From Photobacterium marinum (lineage in GTDB: Bacteria > Pseudomonadota > Gammaproteobacteria > Enterobacterales > Vibrionaceae): a stretch of 64,000 nucleotides of DNA. Both the position numbers and the translations under genes were made by a program. The DNA lies in NCBI RefSeq assembly GCF_000331515.1, contig NZ_AMZO01000020.1, positions 124,001-188,000 on the forward strand, in the 5' to 3' direction. Below the pieces are notes generated by a model. That model was not told the DNA's origin and searched no databases. It worked only from the letters and a program-made list of their open reading frames with translations. Numbering within the stretch: the stretch's first letter is position 1; each line of letters starts with the position of its first letter. Below, one piece after another: positions 8,094 to 18,659 of this stretch.

Positions 8094-9116
8094 CTACTTC
8101 TTCTGCAAATAGGGAACAAAGGCATCAGATTTATACTCTGCGTATCCTTGCTCAGTTTTCACCACCAGCAGAACCGGCAGTTTCTCTTTCTTCGCCAACT
8201 CCAGCGTCTTCTTTTCGCCCATTACAGAAAAGGCGGTTGCCATTGCATCTGCCGTCATGCTCGACGGATGCAAAACCGTAACAGACACGACATGGTTAGA
8301 AATCGGCTTACAGGTTTTCGGATTGATCAGGTGCGAATAACGAACCCCATCTTCCTCGAAATAGTTTCGGTAATCTCCCGATGTTGCCACAGCCATGTTG
8401 CCCGGTTCAATAATTTCCTGCACCGCACGGCTACCGTCATCAGTTGGCTTCTCAATCGCAATACGCCATGGTGTACCTTCCAGGTTATTACCTTTCAGTC
8501 TCAGTTCACCACCGATTTCTACAAGATAATCAGCGGCATTCAGCTGCTCAAAGTAATCAGCAACCACGTCGACACCGAAGCCTTTGGCAATCGAAGACAG
8601 GTCAACATAAAGCTCAGGAATATCTTTCTTTAGTGTATTACCTTCAACAGAAAGATGGTGAATACCCACTATCTTTTTACGCTCAGCGATTTCTTCTGCC
8701 GTCGGGGTATGTTCCGGGCGGGCTTCAGGCCCAAAGCTCCACAAGTTCACCACAGGGCCAACAGTCACATCCAAAGCACCGTCAGTCAGCTTTGCCAGGC
8801 GAATCGCTTCTGTCACCACTTTAGCGGTATCGGCAGACACTTCAAACGGAGCATCACTCTTGTGCTGATTAAAACGGCTCAGTTCAGAGTGCTTGCGATA
8901 AGTCGACATCTGGTCATTAACCAGCTCGAGACGACGATCAATTTCAGCCTGCATCTCTTCAGCCGACGGTAATCCTTCCTGATTAATCACCTTAATCGAG
9001 TAATAGGTGCCCATAGTCGAGCCACTCAAGTGAACCATCTCTCGCTGATCACTACAGCCGGACAGGATAAAAGCAAAAACAAGCAACCAAATTGCTTTGC
9101 TCAGGAACGTTTTCAT
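8094..9116 (-). CDS. apbE: FAD:protein FMN transferase, lipoprotein
   Basis: ApbE covalently attaches FMN, taken from FAD, to threonines of NqrB and NqrC in the periplasm. The 340-residue precursor has a lipoprotein signal with lipobox LSGC (Cys 21), the STMGTYYSIKV segment, SIAKGFGVD and the late catalytic-region motif SHLINPKTCKPI followed by SVTVLHPSSMTADAMATA. It is placed between nqrF and nqrM but separated from nqrF by a strong terminator, so it is probably transcribed from its own promoter or by read-through. Confidence 0.95.
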   Translation of the reverse strand: MKTFLSKAIWLLVFAFILSGCSDQREMVHLSGSTMGTYYSIKVINQEGLPSAEEMQAEIDRRLELVNDQMSTYRKHSELSRFNQHKSDAPFEVSADTAKVVTEAIRLAKLTDGALDVTVGPVVNLWSFGPEARPEHTPTAEEIAERKKIVGIHHLSVEGNTLKKDIPELYVDLSSIAKGFGVDVVADYFEQLNAADYLVEIGGELRLKGNNLEGTPWRIAIEKPTDDGSRAVQEIIEPGNMAVATSGDYRNYFEEDGVRYSHLINPKTCKPISNHVVSVTVLHPSSMTADAMATAFSVMGEKKTLELAKKEKLPVLLVVKTEQGYAEYKSDAFVPYLQKK

Positions 9117-9192
9117 TCAACAACTCCCAAAAGGAAATACATCAATTTTTGTTGTGGTTGTCGCCATCGAGTAGTCGAAAACGAAAACCAGA

Positions 9193-9247
9193 ATATACTC
9201 AAGTAACCTCAACATAGAGACTTAAAGGCAAAGTCACTTGGGTATAT
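9193..9247. repeat. short imperfect inverted intergenic repeat (copy A)
   Basis: ATATACTCAAGTAAC at 9193-9207 and GTCACTTGGGTATAT at 9233-9247 are inverted copies with 13 of 15 positions complementary. The same core (ATACCCAAGTGACCTCA) recurs at 17253-17269. It resembles short palindromic intergenic repeats I remember from Vibrio genomes; family assignment is from memory. Confidence 0.5.
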
Positions 9248-9261
9248 AAACATTCAGGACG

Positions 9262-9290
9262 AAAAAAGGCTGGCCCGAACAGGACCAGCC
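9262..9290 (-). terminator. terminator of the nqr operon
   Basis: Stem GGCTGG / CCAGCC with three further partial pairs and a GAACA loop; on the minus strand it ends in TTTTTT. It lies 25 bp after the nqrF stop and separates the nqr operon from apbE-nqrM. Confidence 0.85.
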
Positions 9291-9315
9291 AGTTTCTTTC
9301 TGTGGGTGTAGCTAA

Positions 9316-10539
9316 TTAGCCACCGAAATCATCCAGAAGGATGTTTTCGTCTTCAACACCTAGATCTTTCAGCATGCCGATAACAGCTGCGTTCATCATC
9401 GGTGGACCACACATGTAGTATTCACAGTCTTCTGGTGCTTCGTGATCCTTCAAGTAGTTCTCGTAGATCACGTTGTGAATGAAGCCTGTGTAACCATCCC
9501 AGTTATCTTCTGGAAGAGGATCTGACAGGGCAACATGCCACTCGAAGTTCTCGTTGTCTGCTGCCAGCGTGTCGAAATCTTCAACGTAGAACATTTCACG
9601 CTTAGAGCGGGCACCGTACCAGTAAGTCATCTTACGCTTAGACTTCAGACGAAGAAGCTGATCGAAGATGTGAGAACGCATCGGAGCCATACCAGCACCA
9701 CCACCGATGAATACCATTTCGTTGTCAGTGTCTTTAGCGAAGAACTCACCAAACGGACCAGAAATAGTACACGTGTCGCCAGATTTCAGTGACCAGATGT
9801 ATGAAGACATCACACCTGGTGGCACGTCAGGGTTGTTTGGCGGCGGTGTTGCAATACGTACATTAAGCTTAATCAGGCCTTTCTCTTCTGGGTATGACGC
9901 CATAGAGTAAGCACGGATTGACGGCTCTTTTACGATTGACTCGTAACGGAACAGATTGAACTTGTCCCAATCTTCACGATATTCCTCAGGAATATCAAAG
10001 TCAGCGTATTTAATGTGATGCGGTTCAGCTTCAATCTGAATATAACCACCGGCACGGAAAGGAACTTCCTCGCCTTCAGGAATTTGCAGCACAAGCTCTT
10101 TGATGAAGGTCGCTTGGTTGTCGTTAGAAAGAACTGTACATTCCCACTTCTTAACACCAAAGATTTCTTCTGGCAGCTCGATTTCCATGTCAGATTTCAC
10201 GTTTACCTGACAAGCAAGACGTTCGCCTTCACGCGCTTCACCTTTAGTGATGTGATCAAGTTCTGTCGGCAGAATGTCACCGCCACCAGATTTAACTTTC
10301 ACACGACACTGACCACATGAGCCACCGCCACCACATGCAGATGATACAAAAATACCATTTGCAGAAAGAGCACTTAGTAGTTTGTCACCGGCAGCAGTTG
10401 TAATTGCTTTTTCCGGATCACCATTTACTGAGATAGTAATATCACCTGATGGTACCAGCTTAGATTTAGCGAAAAGAATCACTAAAACTAGAGCCAGGAT
10501 AATCAAGGTGAACATGACTACGCCAAGAATAATATCCAT
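9316..10539 (-). CDS. nqrF: Na+-NQR subunit F, NADH dehydrogenase
   Basis: Electron entry subunit: oxidises NADH through FAD and passes electrons to a [2Fe-2S] centre. One membrane helix (about 3-24) is followed by a ferredoxin-like domain with cluster cysteines C69, C75, C78 ([12 protein letters not shown]) and C110 (RLACQV). The FAD/NADH reductase half follows, with RAYSMASYP for [15 protein letters not shown] for NAD(H) and the terminal [10 protein letters not shown] region. At 407 residues it is the normal length. It is the last gene of the six-gene operon, 21 bp after nqrE. Confidence 0.97.
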   Translation of the reverse strand: MDIILGVVMFTLIILALVLVILFAKSKLVPSGDITISVNGDPEKAITTAAGDKLLSALSANGIFVSSACGGGGSCGQCRVKVKSGGGDILPTELDHITKGEAREGERLACQVNVKSDMEIELPEEIFGVKKWECTVLSNDNQATFIKELVLQIPEGEEVPFRAGGYIQIEAEPHHIKYADFDIPEEYREDWDKFNLFRYESIVKEPSIRAYSMASYPEEKGLIKLNVRIATPPPNNPDVPPGVMSSYIWSLKSGDTCTISGPFGEFFAKDTDNEMVFIGGGAGMAPMRSHIFDQLLRLKSKRKMTYWYGARSKREMFYVEDFDTLAADNENFEWHVALSDPLPEDNWDGYTGFIHNVIYENYLKDHEAPEDCEYYMCGPPMMNAAVIGMLKDLGVEDENILLDDFGG

Positions 10540-10560
10540 TGACTATTCCTATTATCCTGA

Positions 10561-11157
10561 TTACAGCTGTACGCCAGAGAAAGACATAAAGCCTAACGCC
10601 ATAAGACCAACAGTGATGAAAGTAATACCCAAACCACGCAAGCCTGCTGGTACGTCTGAGTACTTCATCTTTTCACGAATACCGGCAAGGGCAACGATTG
10701 CTAGCATCCAACCAGTACCAGAACCGATACCGTAAACTACAGACTCTAAGAAGTTATAGTCACGCTGTACCATGAAAGATACACCACCGAAGATTGCACA
10801 GTTAACAGTGATCAGCGGCAGGAAGATACCCAATGCGTTGTATAGCGGCGGAAAGAAGCGGTCCAGAACCATTTCAAGAATCTGTACCAGTGCAGCAATA
10901 ACACCGATAAAGGTAATGAAGTTCAAGAAGCTCAGATCAACGCCTTCGACCAATGCACCGTCTTTCAGCAATAGGTTGTAAACCAGGTTGTTCACCGGTA
11001 CCGCAATCGTCAGTACAACGATTACTGCAACACCCAGACCGAAAGAGGTCTTAACTTTCTTAGATACCGCCAGGAAGGTACACATACCCAAGAAGAACGA
11101 AAGTGCCATGTTCTCGATGAAAATCGAACGAACTAAAAGGCTTAGATAATGTTCCAT
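10561..11157 (-). CDS. nqrE: Na+-NQR subunit E
   Basis: Integral membrane subunit of 198 residues with about six transmembrane helices, paralogous to NqrD; the pair form inverted halves that hold an iron centre with conserved cysteines (one in helix segment [11 protein letters not shown], one in TVNCAIFGG). It takes part in electron transfer across the membrane and sodium translocation. It follows nqrD by 7 bp. Confidence 0.96.
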   Translation of the reverse strand: MEHYLSLLVRSIFIENMALSFFLGMCTFLAVSKKVKTSFGLGVAVIVVLTIAVPVNNLVYNLLLKDGALVEGVDLSFLNFITFIGVIAALVQILEMVLDRFFPPLYNALGIFLPLITVNCAIFGGVSFMVQRDYNFLESVVYGIGSGTGWMLAIVALAGIREKMKYSDVPAGLRGLGITFITVGLMALGFMSFSGVQL

Positions 11158-11164
11158 GTTCCCC

Positions 11165-11797
11165 TTACTCCTTCGCTTCTACTTGTTCTGGACGGAAAGT
11201 ACGGATAGCCCAGATCATGAAACCAATCAGGAAGAAAGCAGATGGTGCTAATAGCATAATACCGTTAGGCTGGTACCAGCCACCTTCAGAGATCAGAGGC
11301 AGAACCTGCATACCGAATAGCTTGCCAGAACCCAGTAGTTCACGGAAGAAACCAACAGTGATAAGTACGAAACCATAACCCAGACCGTTGCCGATACCAT
11401 CGATAAGCGATGGCAGTGGCGCTGATTTCATTGCGTATGCTTCTGCACGACCCATTACGATACAGTTGGTAATGATCAGACCAACGAATACAGAAAGCTG
11501 TTTAGAGATATCGTAAACAAAAGCTTTCAGTACCTGGTCAACAACGATTACCAGTGATGCGATGATTGCCATCTGAGCAATAATACGCACGCTGTTTGGA
11601 ATGTGGTTACGGATCAGTGATACGAACAAGTTAGAAAACGCAGTAACAAAAGTTACCGCCAGCGTCATAACAAATGCTGTTTCAAGCTTAGTCGTCACTG
11701 CCAAAGCAGAACACACACCTAGAATCTGAAGCGCGATCGGGTTGTTATCGATAAACGGCGCAAACAGAATCTTCTTCATTTCTTTAGTATCAGCCAT
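11165..11797 (-). CDS. nqrD: Na+-NQR subunit D
   Basis: Integral membrane subunit of 210 residues with about six helices, paralogue of NqrE. Conserved cysteines occur in [15 protein letters not shown] and [16 protein letters not shown], the positions that coordinate the intramembrane iron centre. Its start overlaps the end of nqrC by 8 bp, which suggests translational coupling. Confidence 0.96.
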   Translation of the reverse strand: MADTKEMKKILFAPFIDNNPIALQILGVCSALAVTTKLETAFVMTLAVTFVTAFSNLFVSLIRNHIPNSVRIIAQMAIIASLVIVVDQVLKAFVYDISKQLSVFVGLIITNCIVMGRAEAYAMKSAPLPSLIDGIGNGLGYGFVLITVGFFRELLGSGKLFGMQVLPLISEGGWYQPNGIMLLAPSAFFLIGFMIWAIRTFRPEQVEAKE

Positions 11798-12584
11798 TGT
11801 TTAGGCCTCCTTCACGCACTTTAGCTAGGAATGGACCAAAGCCCATATCACCCAACCAGAAGTCGAAGGTTTGCTGAACACCATTACCTGTTAATGTCGC
11901 ACCAGACAAACCGTCTACACCGTGGATGTCGCCTTCACGAGCGCCACCTTTAACAATACTGATAGCTGGCTTGAAGTTGTCATCAAACAGTTTCTTGCCA
12001 ACAAACTGATCACGCCAGCTTGGGTTCTCAACTTCACCGCCAAGTCCAGGAGTTTCACCCTGCTCGTAGTAAGTGATACCAGAAACTGTGTTGCCGTCTG
12101 TTTCAACTGCAACGAAAGCGTACATCATTGACCACAGACCGTTACCGTGAATTGGCAGGATCAGTTTTTCAATGTTGTCACCAGCATCTTTAACCAGGTA
12201 AATCGTTGCAACATCAGCACGACGGATGATTTTTGCTACGTCCTGATCAGCAGTCAGTTTGATTGACTGAGCCGGATCTTTAGCAGCTACACGCTGCTTG
12301 TACTGCTCGGCAGTCTGACCGGCTTCAGTTGCTTCAACGAACTCACCGGTTTTCAGGTCAACCAGCTTAGGTTCGATGAACTGAGCGTAAGTTTCTTTAA
12401 TGTCCGCGTCTTCAGAAAGAAGACCGGCAACAGAAAGAATGTTGCGCTGAACATCAAGCACAGCGTTCTGCTGCTGCAGCGGACGCAGGCTAACAGCTGC
12501 TGTTGAAACCACGATAGAGCACACCAGGCTCAGTGCGATAACAACAATCAGCGTTTTTTTAATGCTATCGTTATTACTTGACAT
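11790..12584 (-). CDS. nqrC: Na+-NQR subunit C, covalent FMN carrier
   Basis: One N-terminal membrane helix (about 10-33) and a large periplasmic domain carrying covalently bound FMN. The ApbE target motif SGATLT is at about 227-232, with T230 the likely flavinylated residue. I chose ATG 12584 (264 aa), which begins [12 protein letters not shown] like Vibrio NqrC; a longer in-frame reading from 12644 would lie inside nqrB. It overlaps the end of nqrB by 11 bp and nqrD by 8 bp. Confidence 0.96.
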   Translation of the reverse strand: MSSNNDSIKKTLIVVIALSLVCSIVVSTAAVSLRPLQQQNAVLDVQRNILSVAGLLSEDADIKETYAQFIEPKLVDLKTGEFVEATEAGQTAEQYKQRVAAKDPAQSIKLTADQDVAKIIRRADVATIYLVKDAGDNIEKLILPIHGNGLWSMMYAFVAVETDGNTVSGITYYEQGETPGLGGEVENPSWRDQFVGKKLFDDNFKPAISIVKGGAREGDIHGVDGLSGATLTGNGVQQTFDFWLGDMGFGPFLAKVREGGLNNG

Positions 12585-13818
12585 GACGAGCCAGTCTCCG
12601 TTTGATGTTGCCTTGAACCACCAGGTTGTCAAATAGAGGAGCAAACAGGTTAGCGAATAGGATTGCCAGCATCATACCCTCTGGGTACGCCGGGTTAACT
12701 ACACGAACCATAACTGCCATAGCGCCGATTAGTGCGCCATACCACCATTTACCTTTGTTAGTGAATGCTGCAGATACCGGGTCTGTTGCCATGAACATCA
12801 TACCGAATGCAAAACCACCCAGAACCAGGTGCCAGTGCCATGGCATGCTGAACATTGCGTTAGTGTCTGAACCGATGATGTTGAACAAAGTAGCTGTCGC
12901 AATCATACCCAGCATAGTACCCGCGATGATGCGCCATGAAGCGATGCCCATGAACACGATCATTGCGCCACCTAGGATGATAGCAAGAGTAGAAACTTCA
13001 CCGATTGAACCAGGGATGCTACCGATAAACGCGTCCATCCAGCTGATTGTCTCGCCTGTTACAGTGTTAAGCAGTGCAGACTGGCCGCCCTGTGCCCACT
13101 GGCTAAGTGCTGTTGCACCAGAGAAACCGTCAGCAGCTGTCCATACCAGGTCACCAGAGATCTGAGCCGGGTAAGCAAAGAACAGGAATGCACGGCCTGC
13201 AAGCGCAGGGTTCAGGAAGTTACGACCTGTACCACCGAAGATTTCTTTCGCAACAACAACACCGAAGGTAATACCCAGTGCAGCCTGCCAAAGTGGTAGT
13301 GTTGGCGGTACGATCAGTGCGAACAGGATAGAAGTAACAAAGAAACCTTCGTTAACTTCGTGCTTACGCACCATACAGAAAAGCACTTCCCAGAAACCAC
13401 CTACAGCAAATACAACTGCGTAGATTGGCAGGAAGTAGGTAGCACCAAGTAGCATTTTGCTACCCCAGCCAGCGTCTGCTGACATTGTGCCGCCCAGCAT
13501 TTGAGTCAGCCAGTAGTGCCAGTCGCCTGCGATAACCGCAGCCAGCTGCTCACCAGCATACATGTGGTTCAGCGCTACAATCGCCTGATGACCGGCGTTG
13601 TACATACCCCAGAACATTGCTGGGAATACGGCGAACCACACCATGATCATGATACGCTTCAGGTCGATGCTATCACGAACGTGTGAGCTAGAACGTGTAA
13701 CCTGGCCCGGCGTATACATCAGAGTTGCAAACGCTTCGTAAAGCGCAAACCACTTCTCATGCTTACCACCCGGCTCAAAGTGGTGTTCAATTTGCTCTAG
13801 GAAATTCTTGAGGCTCAT
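12574..13818 (-). CDS. nqrB: Na+-NQR subunit B, covalent FMN and riboflavin subunit
   Basis: Main membrane subunit, 414 residues and about ten helices; it forms the sodium path, binds riboflavin and carries covalent FMN. The flavinylation motif SGAT is at 233-236, with T236, the same number as in V. cholerae NqrB. The conserved stretch [16 protein letters not shown] precedes it. It starts 3 bp after nqrA. Confidence 0.97.
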   Translation of the reverse strand: MSLKNFLEQIEHHFEPGGKHEKWFALYEAFATLMYTPGQVTRSSSHVRDSIDLKRIMIMVWFAVFPAMFWGMYNAGHQAIVALNHMYAGEQLAAVIAGDWHYWLTQMLGGTMSADAGWGSKMLLGATYFLPIYAVVFAVGGFWEVLFCMVRKHEVNEGFFVTSILFALIVPPTLPLWQAALGITFGVVVAKEIFGGTGRNFLNPALAGRAFLFFAYPAQISGDLVWTAADGFSGATALSQWAQGGQSALLNTVTGETISWMDAFIGSIPGSIGEVSTLAIILGGAMIVFMGIASWRIIAGTMLGMIATATLFNIIGSDTNAMFSMPWHWHLVLGGFAFGMMFMATDPVSAAFTNKGKWWYGALIGAMAVMVRVVNPAYPEGMMLAILFANLFAPLFDNLVVQGNIKRRLARHVK

Positions 13819-13821
13819 GAA

Positions 13822-15162
13822 TTACCCTTCCTTCTCAATTGTGTCCAGGCACTCACGCAGAAGTGGACCAAACTCATACTTACCCGGGCATACAAATGTA
13901 CACAGAGCCAGATCTTCTTCATCTAACTCCAGCGCACCCAGTTGCTGTGCACTATCAACGTCACCGGCACACAGGTCACGAAGCAATAGTGTCGGCTCGA
14001 TATCAAGCGGCATAATGCGCTCGTAGTTACCGATTGGCACCATTGCACGCTCAGAACCGTTCGTGCTTGTAGTCATGTTGAACAGCTGACCAGGGAAGAA
14101 CTGGCTTAGGAATGAACGAGTAACAGAGAACTTGTTCTTACCAGGCACGATCCAGCCAAGAAACTCTTTCTCGCGACCTTCACGCAGCGCAGAAACCTGA
14201 ACGTTGTAACGGCCAAGGTAAGCGTGAGGTCCTACAGCATGAACACCATTCAGAACAGAACCGGAAAGCACACGTAGCTCACCAGGCATCATTTCAGAAT
14301 CAGTCAGCTGCTCGATAGAAGCACCAAGACGGGTACGAACAAGACGAGGGTTGTTTACTACAGGACCTGCCAGAGAAACAACACGATCAGTGTATAGCTC
14401 ACCAGTCAGGAACAGATTACCGAATGCAATCACGTCCTGATAATTGATATGCCATGCCACATGTTCAATGCTCGCGCCAAACAGAGTATGAATGTGCGTA
14501 CCAACCAGACCTGCAGGGTGCGGGCCGTTGAATACGTGTTCTTCAATATTGGATTCGTTTGAACGAGGAAGGCTTGCACCAGATTTACAAACCATCACTT
14601 TACCGCTGGTCAGACGAGAAAGAAGCGTCAGACCGGCAACGAAAGCGTCGCTTTGCTCATTAATGATGACTTCTGGGTTAGCAGCCAGAGGGTTGGTGTC
14701 GATGGCAGTAACAAAGATAGCCTGTGTTTCAGCGTCGATAGCCGGGATCTTGCTGAAAGGACGCGTACGAAGCGCAGTCCACATACCAGACTCAACAAGC
14801 TGTTCCACGATAACTGAACGCTCAAGTTGAGCAAGCTGAGCTGCATCGTAACTGTTGAATGTTACCTGCTCGTCGCCTTCTACATCAATCACAACTGATT
14901 GCAGAACACGCTTCGCACCACGGTTGATTTCAGCAACCTTGCCGCTGGCTGGCGCAGTGAATTTAACGCCTGGATTCTTCTTATCTTCAAAAAGAACCTG
15001 ACCTTTTTTCACTACATCCCCTACGCGGGTATGCATAGTAGGACGCATACCAACATATTCTTCGCCAAGCAAGGCGACTCGAGTGATGGCTTTACCATCA
15101 TTTATCGCCTGGGTAGGAGTCCCTGAAATAGGGATATCCAGACCCTTTTTTATTGTAATCAT
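13822..15162 (-). CDS. nqrA: Na+-NQR subunit A
   Basis: Peripheral cytoplasmic subunit, 446 residues, implicated in quinone interaction. The start at 15162 gives [16 protein letters not shown], matching Vibrio NqrA; a GTG four codons earlier is possible but less likely. It is the first gene of nqrABCDEF, which generates a sodium motive force by coupling NADH oxidation to Na+ export. A plausible promoter lies about 160 bp upstream. Confidence 0.96.
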   Translation of the reverse strand: MITIKKGLDIPISGTPTQAINDGKAITRVALLGEEYVGMRPTMHTRVGDVVKKGQVLFEDKKNPGVKFTAPASGKVAEINRGAKRVLQSVVIDVEGDEQVTFNSYDAAQLAQLERSVIVEQLVESGMWTALRTRPFSKIPAIDAETQAIFVTAIDTNPLAANPEVIINEQSDAFVAGLTLLSRLTSGKVMVCKSGASLPRSNESNIEEHVFNGPHPAGLVGTHIHTLFGASIEHVAWHINYQDVIAFGNLFLTGELYTDRVVSLAGPVVNNPRLVRTRLGASIEQLTDSEMMPGELRVLSGSVLNGVHAVGPHAYLGRYNVQVSALREGREKEFLGWIVPGKNKFSVTRSFLSQFFPGQLFNMTTSTNGSERAMVPIGNYERIMPLDIEPTLLLRDLCAGDVDSAQQLGALELDEEDLALCTFVCPGKYEFGPLLRECLDTIEKEG

Positions 15163-15573
15163 ACGCACTTGCACTACATTAAAGGGAAAAAGAACTTTCT
15201 ATTGCGTAATTTAGACACGACTTTCCTTCGTCCGAAGCCGGTTCAACTCCACCACCGACACCGCAACATCCTATTTACTTATCCATCACACTTCTCATGA
15301 CGAATATTTTTAAGGCCGCGATTCTAGCATTAATTCACGTAATTTTACTATGCTAAACCGAGCTAAACGAGGTGAAAATCAGTAAACAATTCAAACGCAA
15401 TACATTTGTTGGGTTATAAATTTGAGCTAACGCACAAATATGACAAGCAAGATGATTTATCAAAACATTTTCATCAAAAGCAACGGATTAACAACTAACA
15501 AACAACCCAAAAACAACCACAACAAACCAATAGCATTAAATCGCCTTATTTGTTTTTTATTTGTCACTTTTTG
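15163..15573. other. nqr leader and promoter region, no gene
   Basis: About 410 bp without a credible ORF. A possible extended -10 promoter for nqr reads TGCTAGAAT on the minus strand (TAGAAT at 15326-15321), giving a leader of about 150 nt that contains a small CCGGCTTCGG hairpin. No clear terminator for the upstream binding-protein gene was seen in this stretch. Confidence 0.45.
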
Positions 15574-16659
15574 TTAATCCGTGTTCACATCTGCATTTTC
15601 TGTTACTTTACCGTACTTGCGAACCTCTGACAGGAACAACTTATAGGATGAATAGATACGCTCAAACACCGGATCTGTCTGACTTTTCTCTTCCAATAAT
15701 TGCTGTGTTAACACTTTTAACTCAGCAAGCACCTCCGGCGGAAAAGGCCTAAGATCAACCTCATGCTCTCTCAACATGACATTTAAAGCCTGGATATTCT
15801 TCACTGTATACTCATCCAGCATATCCTGATTCACCGCCTGGGCCGCTGTTATCACAATCAACTGCAAATCATCAGGTAAAGACTGAAAAGCGTCCTTATT
15901 TATAAGAAACTCCATTAATGCGCCGGGCTCATTCCATCCGGGGTAATAATAGTATTTAGCAGCATTATGTAATCCAAAAGCGAGGTCATTATACGGTCCG
16001 ACCCATTCAGCGGCGTCAATTGCGCCGGTCTCCAGCGCTGTAAACAGCTCGCCGCCTGACAAACTGACAGGAATACTGCCGATACGTTTCAATACATGAG
16101 CGGCATAACCGGCAAGACGAATCTTGAGCCCCTGAAAATCTTCAATCGTATTGATTTCTCTGTTAAACCAACCGCCCATCTGTGCGCCGGTGCTTCCTCC
16201 GGGAACAGGCAGAACACCATAGGGGTCATACAGTTCCTGCCAGAGTTCAAGCCCACCGCCATTATTAATCCAGGCGCTCATTTCCAGGCTAGTCATCCCA
16301 AAAGGGACAGCCGCAAAAAAAGACGCCGCCGGAATCCTATCCTGCCAATAATAGGCCGCCGAGTGCCCCATCTGAGCCGTACCTTTCGAAACGGCATTAA
16401 AAACTTCAAAGCTAGGCACCAGTTCACCAGCACCATAAACCCGGATCACCAACCTTCCTTGGCTCAATTTATTTATTTTTTCGGCCAGTCTTTCCGGTGC
16501 CAACCCAAGGCCAGGAAAGCCTTTAGGCCATGATGTCACCAGCTTCCACTCAATTGGCTTAACTTGCTTATTATCGGCTTCGCTCCCCTGCTGCCCGCAG
16601 GCAACCAAACCGAACAACACCAACACCCAAAAAACTATGCTACGACTCAGTCTTATCAT
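15574..16659 (-). CDS. TRAP-type substrate-binding lipoprotein (DctP/TakP-like), orphan
   Basis: Periplasmic solute-binding protein of the DctP family, close to the TakP-type 2-oxoacid or monocarboxylate binders; the signature GPYNDLAFGLH followed by YYYYPGW is typical. I set the start at 16659 (361 aa) where AAGGA precedes the ATG; it begins MIRLSRSIVFWVLVLF with lipobox LVAC near residue 21, so it is membrane-anchored. VTSWPKGFPGLG and a conserved arginine in LKIRLAGYAA lie in the ligand cleft. No DctQ or DctM membrane genes are next to it, which is unusual: either the permease is elsewhere or the protein acts as a sensor partner. Confidence 0.85.
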   Translation of the reverse strand: MIRLSRSIVFWVLVLFGLVACGQQGSEADNKQVKPIEWKLVTSWPKGFPGLGLAPERLAEKINKLSQGRLVIRVYGAGELVPSFEVFNAVSKGTAQMGHSAAYYWQDRIPAASFFAAVPFGMTSLEMSAWINNGGGLELWQELYDPYGVLPVPGGSTGAQMGGWFNREINTIEDFQGLKIRLAGYAAHVLKRIGSIPVSLSGGELFTALETGAIDAAEWVGPYNDLAFGLHNAAKYYYYPGWNEPGALMEFLINKDAFQSLPDDLQLIVITAAQAVNQDMLDEYTVKNIQALNVMLREHEVDLRPFPPEVLAELKVLTQQLLEEKSQTDPVFERIYSSYKLFLSEVRKYGKVTENADVNTD

Positions 16660-16860
16660 TCCATGTCCTTCTGCCGAACAAAGCCCTGCCAGCCATAGCA
16701 GAACTTTACGTTTAACCAAGTATAGCCAGCCTTCTGACTTCTACTTGGGCCCGGCCAACTGCTCTCCCAGCGGATGCCCTGCCCGTCAGATAAGCAAAAC
16801 CTGTTCAATAATAAGTCAGAATAAAGTCTAATGATGTCAGCTGACTCAAATTTCAGACTA

Positions 16861-16888
16861 AAAAAAACCGCAAAAATATGCGGTTTTT
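16861..16888 (-). terminator. terminator after bolA
   Basis: Stem AAAACCGCA / TGCGGTTTT with a 6-nt loop and T-runs on both sides; it is positioned 26 bp after the bolA stop. Confidence 0.8.
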
Positions 16889-16913
16889 CAATCAATTCTG
16901 CAATGTGAGACTT

Positions 16914-17228
16914 TCAGCCAAGCTTAGACCCACCTCGGCAGGATGGTGTTGATGGCGCACCATCAAACAAATTCTGCCATTCACTCTCAGTGTAAGTATG
17001 CATAGCAAGCGCATGGATATCTTTTGCCAACTCATCCGCTAACACAGCATTCACAGCTCGATGGCGGCCAATCAGGCGCTGCCCTTCAAATTGCTCACTG
17101 ACAATCACCACCTTAAAGTGGCTCTCGGAACCTGCAGGGACATTATGCATATAACTTTCATTAACGACTTCAAGATGGAGCGGTTCAAATGCCTGCAGTA
17201 ACTTTTCTTTAATGCGATCCTGAATCAT
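16914..17228 (-). CDS. bolA: BolA family transcriptional regulator / iron-sulphur partner
   Basis: A 104-residue BolA protein. E. coli BolA (105 aa) affects cell shape and biofilm and pairs with monothiol glutaredoxin GrxD. Seen here: [20 protein letters not shown], the family core with the conserved HNVPAGSE, then [13 protein letters not shown] with the helix-turn-helix histidine region, and a PSCRGG tail like E. coli. The start is ATG 17228 with AGGA 9 nt upstream; a longer reading to 17270 is not supported. It is divergent from rlmG. Confidence 0.94.
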   Translation of the reverse strand: MIQDRIKEKLLQAFEPLHLEVVNESYMHNVPAGSESHFKVVIVSEQFEGQRLIGRHRAVNAVLADELAKDIHALAMHTYTESEWQNLFDGAPSTPSCRGGSKLG

Positions 17229-17251
17229 ATTTGTCATCCTCGACGAGGCTA

Positions 17252-17286
17252 CATACCCAAGTGACCTCATGATGCTCAGGTATATG
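17252..17286. repeat. short intergenic repeat (copy B)
   Basis: CATACCCAAGTGACCTCA starts a short imperfect palindrome that ends in GGTATATG. The core shares ATACCCAAGTGAC with the inverted arm of the repeat at 9193-9247. It lies between bolA and rlmG and touches the bolA upstream region. Confidence 0.5.
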
Positions 17287-17470
17287 GAAACTTAGTGAAC
17301 ACTCAGTGGGCACTTCGCGAACACTCCTTACTTTCTGGCGGTCATCTATTCCGGATGCGCGTTGGCAATCCCAAATTTATCAGCCACAAAGACTGTGTTT
17401 TTGTTTTCAGCGCAGGCTTGTTCTGCGAAAATAGATACCAAATCGTTAACATACCCCAAAGTAATCTTTA

Positions 17471-18595
17471 ATGAAACCAGAGCTGACCCTGCATGAGCGT
17501 ACGCTGACACTCCAGCGTTACCCTGCACGTAAGAATGAAACCCTGCAAGCATGGGATGCGGCAGATGAGTACATTATCAACCATGTACAAGACATGGAGT
17601 TAGATCCACAGCGCCCTATCCTGATCATGAATGACAGTTTCGGTGCGCTGGGCTGCTGGTTCGCAGAAAAAGGTAAAGTCACCAGCATTACCGATTCTTA
17701 TATTGCCAAACAAGGCTGTGTTGCCAACCTGAAAGCCAATCAGCTACCACATATTAAGATTACTGATTGCCTTGCGGCGCTGCCGGAAAACCCGCAACTG
17801 GTTCTGCTCAAGCTACCGAAAAATAACCGTTTACTGGTGTGGCAACTTAAGCGACTTTGCAATTTGCTGCCAGAAGACTGCGTAGTTATCGGTGCGGCAA
17901 AAGCCAAAGAAATCCATACATCGACCCTGAAGCTGTTTGAAAAGCATCTGGGTGAAACTAAAACATCGCTGGCTGTAAAAAAAGCCCGCCTTATTTTCTG
18001 TCAGCCGAACCCGAAACTGGCGGCACCAATGCCGGCTCCCCAACAATGGGACGTGCCGGAACACAACATGACAATCACTAACCACGCTAACGTCTTCTCA
18101 AGTGACAGTCTGGATATTGGTGCCCGCCTGCTGCTAGAGCACATTCCGCAAAATGACCACCTTAAGGACATTATTGACCTGGGTTGCGGTAACGGCGTTA
18201 TCGGCCTGAAGGCCGCAAGACTGAACCCACAGGCGAAGATCACCTGCGTTGATGAAAGCTATATGGCTGTTTCGTCGTGCCAGGCCAATGCAGAACTTAA
18301 CCTGGAAACACCTGAGCAAATTACAGCTAAGGTCAATAACTGCCTGGATCAGTTTCCGGCAAAGAGTGTTGATCTAGTGCTGTGTAACCCTCCATTCCAC
18401 CAGCAAACAGCCATCACAGATCATATTGCCTGGCAAATGTTTTGTGATTCAAAGCAAGTTCTCAGATCAAAAGGCCAGTTAATCGTGATTGGTAACCGTC
18501 ACCTAGGCTACGATGGGAAACTAAAGCGCCTGTTCGGTAATGTTTCGGTGATCGCACAGAATAATAAGTTTGTCGTTTATAAAACAGTTAAGTAA
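17471..18595 (+). CDS. rlmG: 23S rRNA (guanine-1835-N2)-methyltransferase
   Basis: SAM-dependent methyltransferase that modifies G1835 of 23S rRNA. The 374-residue protein has two Rossmann-like halves: a degenerate N-terminal half (about 1-185) and a catalytic C-terminal half with the SAM motif DLGCGNGVIGL (about 237-247) and the N2-guanine motif NPPFHQ (about 311-316). Length and order match E. coli RlmG (378 aa). It is divergent from bolA and 64 bp before yajG. Confidence 0.94.
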   Translation: MKPELTLHERTLTLQRYPARKNETLQAWDAADEYIINHVQDMELDPQRPILIMNDSFGALGCWFAEKGKVTSITDSYIAKQGCVANLKANQLPHIKITDCLAALPENPQLVLLKLPKNNRLLVWQLKRLCNLLPEDCVVIGAAKAKEIHTSTLKLFEKHLGETKTSLAVKKARLIFCQPNPKLAAPMPAPQQWDVPEHNMTITNHANVFSSDSLDIGARLLLEHIPQNDHLKDIIDLGCGNGVIGLKAARLNPQAKITCVDESYMAVSSCQANAELNLETPEQITAKVNNCLDQFPAKSVDLVLCNPPFHQQTAITDHIAWQMFCDSKQVLRSKGQLIVIGNRHLGYDGKLKRLFGNVSVIAQNNKFVVYKTVK

Positions 18596-18659
18596 CCTAG
18601 TTACATTTGCTATTAAGTTGCTGTATGCGCGCAGCAATTTTTGTTAAGGATAGATAAAT

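Noticed and set aside
12585..12644. Longer NqrC start at 12644
   Set aside because: Would lie wholly inside nqrB and add residues absent from the family; ATG 12584 fits known NqrC.
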